Below are positions 1 through 5,780 of a stretch of DNA of 6,350 nucleotides, piece by piece. The notes below the pieces were generated by a model that saw nothing but the letters and a program-made list of their open reading frames with translations, made no database searches and had not been told where the DNA came from. A program made the translations under genes and the position numbers. Within the stretch, counting starts at the first letter, position 1, and each line of letters starts with the position of its first letter. The stretch comes from an uncultured Burkholderiales bacterium (GTDB lineage: Bacteria > Pseudomonadota > Gammaproteobacteria > Burkholderiales > Burkholderiaceae_C), in contig CAJBHE010000219.1 of NCBI GenBank assembly GCA_903952885.1, forward strand, positions 1 to 6,350. The letters run 5' to 3'.

Positions 1-587
1 AAAGCGGCGTCACCTGAGATGGGGGAATCAATCTCAACCGCGGCGATGACGTCAATCAAAGCATCCAAAGCGGGGCGTTTTTCAGGCTGAGGCAGATCAG
101 CGCCTGCTGCGTCCATCACTTTGGCCACAGAGGGCGACAGGGCGGGCGTGTTCACATGATGGGTTGCTGTGGGCTGCAGCGCAACACGCTCGGCTGCTAA
201 TTTGGCGGCAGCGGCTTTGCTTTCGGCAATGCGAGCCATTTCAGCTTCATCAGGTACACGTTGGGCGTGGGCCGTAGCCTGTTCCATCATGCTGCGTGCA
301 ATGTCGGTCACTGGGTCTAGTCCACCACTGGTTTCGTAGGTAGGTGCTAAACGACGGCTGGCCACTTCTGTTGCACGAGACGCATCAGACTCAGACACCC
401 TATCAAAAGATGGTTCTTGGACTTGACCATAATTGGGCACAAAAGTGGCAAGCTCTTTGGCCGTGTCTTGAGGCAATGGCTCAGCCTGACGTGGTTTGTT
501 TTTGCGTGAGGTCCATGTGCTGTGCGCCACCACACCCGCTAGGACAACACCACCTGCAATCGCTAACCCAATTTGAAGAGTGCTCAT
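1..587 (-). CDS. zipA: ZipA-like cell division protein, N-terminal part (runs off the window)
   Basis: This is the first 195 codons of a gene whose 3' end lies beyond position 1. The protein opens with a short N terminus and one hydrophobic segment (about residues 5-22, IGLAIAGGVVLAGVV), followed at once by a basic patch (RKNKPR), as in an inner-membrane anchor with its bulk in the cytoplasm. Residues 35-165 are a low-complexity, charged and Ala-rich linker. From about residue 172 a segment beginning PALDALIDVIAAVEID resembles the start of the ZipA C-terminal FtsZ-binding domain of betaproteobacterial homologues. ZipA tethers FtsZ filaments to the membrane during septation. The ATG at 585-587 is the chosen start because an in-frame TAG sits four codons upstream (597-599); the ribosome binding site is weak. 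It lies 16 bases after smc and is probably co-transcribed. The membrane-anchor layout is seen; the ZipA assignment is inferred from it, from the domain start and from the smc neighbour. Confidence 0.72.
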   Translation of the reverse strand, partial: MSTLQIGLAIAGGVVLAGVVAHSTWTSRKNKPRQAEPLPQDTAKELATFVPNYGQVQEPSFDRVSESDASRATEVASRRLAPTYETSGGLDPVTDIARSMMEQATAHAQRVPDEAEMARIAESKAAAAKLAAERVALQPTATHHVNTPALSPSVAKVMDAAGADLPQPEKRPALDALIDVIAAVEIDSPISGDAA

Positions 588-603
588 GTGTTGATTCTAC
601 TTT

Positions 604-3600
604 TCAAGCAGCATCCGCCATGGACACAGCAGACTCCATGTCCACCGCAACGATGCGAGAAACACCTTGTTCTTGCATCGTCACACCAATGAGTTGCTCG
701 GCCATTTCCATGGCGATCTTGTTGTGCGAGATGAAAAGAAACTGGGTTTCTTTGGACATGCTCGACACCAGCTTGGCATAACGCTCAGTGTTGGCGTCGT
801 CGAGTGGTGCATCCACCTCGTCCAGCAAACAGAAAGGCGCTGGGTTGAGTTGGAAAATCGCAAACACCAAGGCAATTGCAGTGAGCGCTTTTTCGCCGCC
901 TGAGAGCAAATGGATGGTTTGGTTTTTTTTGCCAGGTGGCTGTGCCAGAACTTGGACGCCAGCATCCAAAATTTCGTCGCCCGTCATCACCAAGCGGGCA
1001 TTACCGCCACCGAAGAGTTCGGGGAACATGCGGCCAAAGTGTTCGTTGACGATCTTGAACGTGCCACCCAACAACTCGCGGGTTTCGCCGTCGATCTTTC
1101 GGATGGCGTCTTCCAGCGTGTTCATCGCGTCGGTCAAATCTTTGGTTTGCGCGTCCAAGAAGTGCTTGCGTTCGCTGGCACTGGCCAGCTCTTCCAAGGC
1201 AGCCAAGTTGACAGCGCCCAAAGCAGAAATCTCGCGGTGCAAGCGGTCAATTTCGCCTTGCAAACCACCCAAGCGCACGTTGTTGGCCAGGATAGAGGCT
1301 GACACGGCTTCTAGGTCGGCCTCTGCGTCTGTGAGCAGTTGTGTGTATTGCTCCAAACCCAAACGAGCGGCTTGCTCTTTGAGTTGGAATTCGGTGATGC
1401 GTTGGCGCAAGGGCTCCAACTCACGCTCGAGCTGCAAACGGCGTTCGTCGCTGGCACGCAGTTTGGTGGTGAGATCGTCGTACGCGCTGCGCTTGGCGGC
1501 CAAGGCGGCTTCGCGTTCCATCTTGATGTTCAAGGCGTTTTGTAGTCCCGCTTGTGCAGCAGCATCGGTCAGACGTGTGAGGTCTTCTTGCACGCGCTGC
1601 TCTTCAGTCGCAACTGAGGCAGCTTGCTGCGTGGCGGTGTCGATGATGCGTTTGAGTTCAGCTTCCCGTGTGGCCAAGCTGCGTTGGGCAAACTGGGCTT
1701 CTTGGGCTTGACGCTCCAAGCTGCGCTGTTGCTCGCGGCTGTCGTTCAAGCGGCGCTCGGCGTTGATGACGGCTTCGTCCAGCTGGGCATGGCGTTCTTG
1801 GCTGTCGGCCAATTGCATGTCGAGTTCTTCAAAGCGCGCTTCTGCGGTGGCGCGGCGTTCTTGTAGGTCGGCTAATTGGGCTTCGACCTCAGACAAATCA
1901 CCACTGATTTGTTCGCTGCGCGCGCGGGTTTGTTCAGCCAATTGGCTCAAGCGCAAGGTTTCTACTTGAAGCTCATGCGCGGTCGCTTGGGCAGCCGTGG
2001 CTTCAGCACGGATGCTGATCAAGCGCTGCGATGACTCGCTGTAAGCGGCTTCGGCACGCACCAAGGTGTTGCGGGCTTCATCGGCGATGAAGATTTGGGC
2101 CTTGCTGCTCTTGTCGAGGTTTTCAATTTCTTGGGCACGTGCCAACAAACCAGACTGCTCGTTGTCTTGTGCGTAAAAGCTCACGCTATGTGCGCTGATG
2201 GCGTGGCCACTGGGCACATAAATCACTTGGCCAGGTTGCAAGCTGCTGCGCTTGGCCAAGGCTTCATCAAGGTTTGGTGCGGTGAAACAGCCGTTGAGCC
2301 AGTCGGTCAACAAAGCTTTTTGGCCTGCATCGTTCAAACGCAACAGGTCCGACAAACGCGGCAACGCGCTCTGTGCGTCTGGTGCTGCGGCGCTAGGTGG
2401 GGTGTAGAAAGCCAGCTTGGTGGGCGGCACATCCGTTTGGAAAGCACGCACGATGTCTAAGCGAGATACTTCGAGCGAAGCCATGCGCTCACGCAAAGCA
2501 GCTTCTAGAGCGTTTTCCCAGCCAGCTTCGATGTGGATGCGACTCCACAAGGCTTGCAAACCATCCAAGCCGTGCTTGGTCAGCCAAGGTTTCAGCTTGT
2601 CGTCGGTTTGCACTTTTTCTTGCAGAGCTTTGAGGGCGTCCAAGCGGGCCGACAAATCGGCTTGCCTGGTTTGCTCGGCGTTCACGGCTATTTGGGCGGT
2701 GCGGCGTGCTTCATCCAGCACCGGCACATGGGCCTGTAGTTCTTCCAGTTGAGCGGCGGTGACATCGGCGTGGTCTTGCGCTTCTTGTAACTGTTCTTTG
2801 AGCTGGTTCAGGCGCACCTCATCGGGTGCGCTCAAAGCTTTTTGGTCGGCGCTCAGGCGTTCTTGGCGCGCGCTGAGGTTGCGGCTTTGCTCTTCGATGT
2901 TCCGTTGGTCTGCTGCCAACACTTGGATTTGTTGCTGCACTTGCACCACGCTGCCGCGCTGCTCGTTGCTGCGCTGTTGGGCCACGCGCAGCGCTTCTTC
3001 CAGCTCGGGCAGCTGCATGGCCTGCTCTTCCACTTGCGCAGCGAGCATGACGGCTTTTTCTTCACCATCCATGGCCATCGAGGCCAAGCTTTCAATCTCT
3101 TGGCTAGCGGTTTCGCGCTGGGCTGCCCAATGCTCGGTTTGTTCTTTGATTTGAATCAGGCGAGCTTCGGCACGTTGGCGGCCTTCCACCACAAATCGAA
3201 TTTCGGCCTCTAAGCGGCCCACTTCGGCGCTGGCTTCGTACAAAGCGCCTTGTGCTTGGTTCACTTGGTCGCCCGCCGCATAGTGGGCTTGGCGCACGGT
3301 TTCTAAGTCGGCTTCGATGTGGCGCAAATCGGCAATGCGCGACTCAAGGTCGTTCACCGCTTTATCCGCTTGGGTTTTGATGCCCACTTGGTCGGCTTCG
3401 GCCTCAGCACGGCGCAAGAGCCACAGTTGGTGCTGTTTGAGCGTCACATCTGCGTTGAGTGCGTGGTAGCGCTGAGCCACTTCGGCTTGTTTCTCGAGCT
3501 TTTCAAGGTTGGCGTTCAACTCGCGCAAGATGTCTTCCACGCGGGTCAAGTTCTCGCGGGTGTCGCTCAGGCGGTTTTCGGTTTCGCGGCGGCGCTCTTT

Positions 3601-4119
3601 GTATTTAGAAACACCGGCAGCTTCTTCGAGGAACAACCGCAGTTCTTCGGGCTTGGATTCGATGATGCGGCTGATCGTGCCTTGGCCAATGATGGCGTAG
3701 GCGCGTGGGCCCAAACCTGTTCCCAAGAACACGTCTTGCACATCACGGCGACGCACGGGTTGGTTGTTGATGTAGTAACTTGAGCCGCCATCACGCGTCA
3801 ACACACGCTTGACCGCAATTTCTGGAAACTGGCTCCACTGGCCACCTGCACGGTGGTCGGCGTTGTCAAACACCAGCTCCACGCTGGAGCGGCTGGCCGC
3901 TTTACGGGTGGTGGTGCCATTGAAAATCACGTCTTGCATGGACTCGCCACGCAGCTCGGAGGCTTTGGACTCACCCAACACCCAGCGCACGGCATCCATG
4001 ATGTTGGATTTGCCGCAGCCGTTGGGTCCTACCACGCCGACCAACTGGCCGGGCAACAGGAAATTGGTGGGTTCCGCAAAAGACTTGAAACCCGATAACT
4101 TGATTGAATTCAGACGCAC
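604..4119 (-). CDS. smc: Chromosome segregation/condensation ATPase SMC
   Basis: The gene encodes a full-length SMC of 1171 residues, the usual size for this family, which forms a ring-shaped dimer with ScpA/ScpB and organises and separates sister chromosomes. The N-terminal ATPase head holds the Walker A motif GPNGCGKS (residues 31-38), the Q-loop region (GQGTISRI, about 145-152) and the conserved FLEEAAGVSKYKERR (163-177). Coiled coil I follows (about 175-505, rich in Glu, Gln, Ala and Arg heptads), then the hinge (about 515-665), coiled coil II (about 665-1010) and the C-terminal head with ABC signature LSGGEK (1072-1077), Walker B FCLLDEVD (1096-1103), D-loop PLDDAN (1105-1110) and SHNK switch (1131-1134). 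All catalytic motifs are intact. The start is GTG at 4117-4119: an in-frame TAG lies five codons upstream (4132-4134), a good GAGAGG site sits 7 bases before the GTG, and the next Met is inside the ATPase fold. It is preceded by an Hpt gene (28-base gap) and followed by a ZipA-like gene (16-base gap). Confidence 0.97.
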   Translation of the reverse strand: MRLNSIKLSGFKSFAEPTNFLLPGQLVGVVGPNGCGKSNIMDAVRWVLGESKASELRGESMQDVIFNGTTTRKAASRSSVELVFDNADHRAGGQWSQFPEIAVKRVLTRDGGSSYYINNQPVRRRDVQDVFLGTGLGPRAYAIIGQGTISRIIESKPEELRLFLEEAAGVSKYKERRRETENRLSDTRENLTRVEDILRELNANLEKLEKQAEVAQRYHALNADVTLKQHQLWLLRRAEAEADQVGIKTQADKAVNDLESRIADLRHIEADLETVRQAHYAAGDQVNQAQGALYEASAEVGRLEAEIRFVVEGRQRAEARLIQIKEQTEHWAAQRETASQEIESLASMAMDGEEKAVMLAAQVEEQAMQLPELEEALRVAQQRSNEQRGSVVQVQQQIQVLAADQRNIEEQSRNLSARQERLSADQKALSAPDEVRLNQLKEQLQEAQDHADVTAAQLEELQAHVPVLDEARRTAQIAVNAEQTRQADLSARLDALKALQEKVQTDDKLKPWLTKHGLDGLQALWSRIHIEAGWENALEAALRERMASLEVSRLDIVRAFQTDVPPTKLAFYTPPSAAAPDAQSALPRLSDLLRLNDAGQKALLTDWLNGCFTAPNLDEALAKRSSLQPGQVIYVPSGHAISAHSVSFYAQDNEQSGLLARAQEIENLDKSSKAQIFIADEARNTLVRAEAAYSESSQRLISIRAEATAAQATAHELQVETLRLSQLAEQTRARSEQISGDLSEVEAQLADLQERRATAEARFEELDMQLADSQERHAQLDEAVINAERRLNDSREQQRSLERQAQEAQFAQRSLATREAELKRIIDTATQQAASVATEEQRVQEDLTRLTDAAAQAGLQNALNIKMEREAALAAKRSAYDDLTTKLRASDERRLQLERELEPLRQRITEFQLKEQAARLGLEQYTQLLTDAEADLEAVSASILANNVRLGGLQGEIDRLHREISALGAVNLAALEELASASERKHFLDAQTKDLTDAMNTLEDAIRKIDGETRELLGGTFKIVNEHFGRMFPELFGGGNARLVMTGDEILDAGVQVLAQPPGKKNQTIHLLSGGEKALTAIALVFAIFQLNPAPFCLLDEVDAPLDDANTERYAKLVSSMSKETQFLFISHNKIAMEMAEQLIGVTMQEQGVSRIVAVDMESAVSMADAA
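922..928 (-). other. Phased A AAA AAC heptamer inside smc, within an A8 run
   Basis: Codons 1064-1066 of smc read AAA AAA AAC (minus strand 930-922), part of a run of eight A. The heptamer A AAA AAC is in the phase used for -1 slips. A -1 shift here would add 45 foreign residues and stop at a TGA (787-785), giving a product of about 1111 residues without the LSGGEK signature and Walker B. I see no strong stimulatory stem-loop downstream. The residues (PPGKKNQT) match a normal loop before the signature motif, so plain coding is the default reading. Confidence 0.25.
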
Positions 4120-4126
4120 TGAAAAG

Positions 4127-4132
4127 CCTCTC
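4127..4132 (-). promoter_or_regulatory. Ribosome binding site fixing the GTG start of smc
   Basis: On the minus strand GAGAGG lies 7 bases before the GTG at 4117-4119. The last base of an in-frame TAG (4132-4134) overlaps its first base, so smc translation cannot start further upstream. This supports GTG as the true start. Confidence 0.75.
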
Positions 4133-4147
4133 TAGACACAGCCTGAA

Positions 4148-4495
4148 TCATAAAGCGCTGAGCCAGACACGAACTTCGACCAGCAGAGCCTTCAAACTGG
4201 GTACTAATGCAGTAAAGACAGGACCAGTCACCCCCAGCGGTTGTTCGCGGCTGGTTTGGTAGAGGTCGGTCATGGCCTGGGCCAAAGATTCTGAGGCAAA
4301 CAAAGGCAAGAAGCCTTTCAAAGCATGCAAAGAATGCTCTACTTTTAAGGTATCACCTGCCGCCAAACCCGCTTGGATGATGCCCATTTCTTGGGTCAAA
4401 CTTTGCTCAAACGTGACCACCAACTCGCGCAGTTGATCTGCCTCGACAGCAAATTCTTTGGCACGGGTCAAATCAAGCAGGGAATTAGTGGGCAT
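4148..4495 (-). CDS. Small single-domain Hpt-like (histidine phosphotransfer) protein
   Basis: The predicted protein is 115 residues, largely helical in composition, with no signal peptide or membrane segment. Residues 54-61 read HSLHALKG; the H-x-L-K-G core (His57 to Gly61) matches the signature of Hpt domains, in which the His accepts a phosphoryl group from a response-regulator receiver domain and passes it on. The following stretch (about 66-78, ASESLAQAMTDL) fits the second helix of the Hpt hairpin. The length is right for a lone Hpt four-helix bundle, with no fused kinase or receiver, and no kinase or regulator gene is visible here. The loop after the signature (GFLPLF) is less like the usual Gly/Ser-rich one, so phosphotransfer activity is not certain; a non-phosphorylated structural relative is possible. 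The ATG at 4493-4495 has no clear Shine-Dalgarno sequence. It is the first gene of the leftward group, 28 bases before smc and 41 bases from the divergent dapC. Partner and pathway are unknown. Confidence 0.68.
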   Translation of the reverse strand: MPTNSLLDLTRAKEFAVEADQLRELVVTFEQSLTQEMGIIQAGLAAGDTLKVEHSLHALKGFLPLFASESLAQAMTDLYQTSREQPLGVTGPVFTALVPSLKALLVEVRVWLSAL

Positions 4496-4536
4496 ATCGT
4501 TCAGTTCGAGAGCTAAGCGCAGGGATAATATCAGTC
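4496..4536. promoter_or_regulatory. 41-base divergent intergenic region serving the smc and dap operons
   Basis: This is the only gap between the leftward Hpt-smc-zipA genes and the rightward dapC-dapD genes. It holds one AT-rich block (GGATAATATC, 4523-4532) that is nearly its own reverse complement: it reads GATAAT (4524-4529) on the plus strand and TATTAT (4530-4525) on the minus strand, both acceptable -10 boxes. I see no good -35 box for either direction at the right spacing; TTCAGT (4500-4505) is a poor candidate for the plus strand. The actual promoters may lie partly inside the flanking genes. The location follows from gene layout; the boxes are inferred by eye. Confidence 0.4.
4521..4525 (+). 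promoter_or_regulatory. Possible ribosome binding site of dapC, unusually distant
   Basis: AGGGA stands 11 bases before the dapC ATG (4537), longer than the usual 5-9. It overlaps the candidate plus-strand -10 box (GATAAT, 4524-4529), so it could not serve as both on one transcript; if that -10 box is used, the dapC mRNA would be nearly leaderless. Confidence 0.35.
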
Positions 4537-5754
4537 ATGAATCCCCTTCTTTCGAGTCTGCAGCCCTACCCTTTTGAGCGGCTGAAACAACTTTTCTCCA
4601 ACGTCACACCCAGCCCCGCATATGCCCCCATCAGCCTAGGCATTGGCGAGCCGCGCCACGCCACACCGCAGTTGGTGCTGGATGCCTTGGCCAAAGCCAC
4701 GGCTCAGTTGTCCGCGTACCCTGCCACCGCGGGTTTGCCTGCGTTGCGCGAGTCGTGCGTGAACTGGTTGCAGCGCCGCTATGGCTTAAAGCTGGACGCT
4801 GTCACGCAAGTGTTGCCCGTCAACGGTTCACGCGAGGCCTTGTTCGCCTTTGCCCAAACGGTGATTGACCCGACACGTGAAGCCGTGGTGGTTTGTCCTA
4901 ACCCGTTCTACCAAATCTACGAGGGCGCTGCGCTGCTGGCTGGTGCCCAGACCTATTACGCACCTAGCGATCCCGCGCTCAACTTCAACGTCAACTGGGA
5001 CAGCGTGCCTGCCGACGTGTGGGCCAAAACCCAACTGCTGTTTGTGTGCTCACCCGGCAACCCCACAGGCTCTGTGATGCCCCTGAGCGACTGGGAAAAA
5101 CTGTTTGCTTTGAGCGATAAATATGGTTTTGTGATTGCCAGCGACGAGTGCTACAGCGAAATCTATTTCCGCGAAGAAGCGCCTTTGGGCGGCCTGGAAG
5201 CAGCCGCCAAGTTAGGCCGCAACGACTTTAAAAACCTGGTGGCTTTCACCAGCTTGTCCAAGCGAAGCAATGTGCCGGGCATGCGCAGCGGTTTTGTCTC
5301 GGGCGACGCCAGCATCCTCAAGCAGTTTTTGTTGTACCGCACTTACCACGGCTCAGCCATGAGCGGCATGGTGCAAGCGGCCAGCATTGCAGCATGGGAC
5401 GACGAATCCCATGTGGTGGCCAACCGTGAGCAGTACCGCCAAAAATTTGCGGCCGTCACGCCACTGCTGGAAGCGGTGATGGATGTACGCTTGCCAGACG
5501 CTGGTTTTTACCTTTGGGCTGCGGTTCCAAAACAGAACGCCGACAGTGGCGGCGTGGGCGACGATGTAGCCTTCGCTCGCGACTTGCTGGCTCAATACAA
5601 TGTGATGGTGCTGCCGGGCAGCTACTTGGCCAGAGATGCCCTAGGTTTTAACCCGGGCGCAGGTCGTATTCGCATGGCCTTGGTGGCCGAAACCGCCGAG
5701 TGCTTAGAAGCCGCGCAACGCATTGCGGCGTTCATCCAAAAAAACCATCCTTAA
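4537..5754 (+). CDS. dapC: N-succinyldiaminopimelate aminotransferase (PLP-dependent, class I)
   Basis: The 405-residue product is a fold-type I aminotransferase of normal length. Visible landmarks are SLGIGEPRH near the N terminus (33-41), NGSREALF (96-103) in the cofactor phosphate region, NPTG with Asn175, the Asp203 of ASDECYSE (201-208) that pairs with the pyridine nitrogen, the Schiff-base Lys242 in SLSKRSN (239-245), and a C-terminal GRIRMAL (376-382) whose second Arg (379) should bind the substrate carboxylate. It is expected to be cytosolic and to use glutamate to aminate N-succinyl-2-amino-6-ketopimelate in lysine/diaminopimelate synthesis. The fold is seen directly; the specificity rests on family resemblance and on dapD starting 26 bases downstream, since related aspartate and acetylornithine aminotransferases share these motifs. 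The ATG at 4537 gives the expected N terminus. The last codons encode QKNHP and contain an A AAA AAC heptamer (5739-5745) from which the -1 frame is open into dapD. Confidence 0.93.
   Translation: MNPLLSSLQPYPFERLKQLFSNVTPSPAYAPISLGIGEPRHATPQLVLDALAKATAQLSAYPATAGLPALRESCVNWLQRRYGLKLDAVTQVLPVNGSREALFAFAQTVIDPTREAVVVCPNPFYQIYEGAALLAGAQTYYAPSDPALNFNVNWDSVPADVWAKTQLLFVCSPGNPTGSVMPLSDWEKLFALSDKYGFVIASDECYSEIYFREEAPLGGLEAAAKLGRNDFKNLVAFTSLSKRSNVPGMRSGFVSGDASILKQFLLYRTYHGSAMSGMVQAASIAAWDDESHVVANREQYRQKFAAVTPLLEAVMDVRLPDAGFYLWAAVPKQNADSGGVGDDVAFARDLLAQYNVMVLPGSYLARDALGFNPGAGRIRMALVAETAECLEAAQRIAAFIQKNHP
5739..5745 (+). other. Phased A AAA AAC slippery heptamer at the end of dapC
   Basis: Codons 401-403 of dapC read CAA AAA AAC, which places the heptamer A AAA AAC in the phase required for a tandem -1 ribosomal slip. 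After such a slip the reading runs CCA TCC TTA ATT and on through 5780 without a stop, entering dapD at its ATG (5781) in frame. I see no clear downstream hairpin or upstream stimulatory site. The motif and the open frame are seen; use as a frameshift site is conjecture. Confidence 0.3.
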
Positions 5755-5768
5755 TTTATTTCAACGTA

Positions 5769-5774
5769 GAGAAG
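5769..5774 (+). promoter_or_regulatory. Ribosome binding site of dapD
   Basis: GAGAAG lies 6 bases before the ATG at 5781 within the 26-base dapC-dapD gap, so dapD has its own initiation site and does not depend on frameshifting or reinitiation. Confidence 0.6.
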
Positions 5775-5780
5775 ACAACC

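Noticed and set aside
588..603. Possible terminator or promoter between smc and the ZipA-like gene
   Set aside because: The gap is only 16 bases, with no inverted repeat followed by a T run and no promoter boxes.
344..781. 145-codon plus-strand frame covering the zipA start, the gap and the smc end
   Set aside because: It is antisense to two supported genes. Its Cys/Met/His-rich composition looks like translated complement rather than protein.
681..965. 94-codon minus-strand frame overlapping the smc signature region
   Set aside because: It is the other shifted frame of smc (+1 relative to the gene), not the frame reached by a -1 slip at the A run, and its sequence has no recognisable features.
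788..1711. Long open frame of 307 codons on the plus strand opposite smc
   Set aside because: It lies wholly antisense to the SMC C-terminal half. Its Ser/Ala/Arg/Lys-rich composition is what the complement of coiled-coil codons gives, with no recognisable domain and no ribosome binding site that I can see.
1621..3560. Repeated Gln/Glu/Ala/Arg-rich coding stretches that look repetitive at DNA level
   Set aside because: They are imperfect heptad coiled-coil codons of SMC; I see no exact direct repeats that would indicate a repeat element.
3319..3783. Plus-strand 154-codon frame opposite the SMC N-terminal region
   Set aside because: Antisense to conserved ATPase and coiled-coil codons; no motif or initiation signal supports it.
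4120..4147. Possible terminator between the Hpt gene and smc
   Set aside because: No GC-rich stem with a T tail on the minus strand; the gap is accounted for by the smc ribosome binding site.
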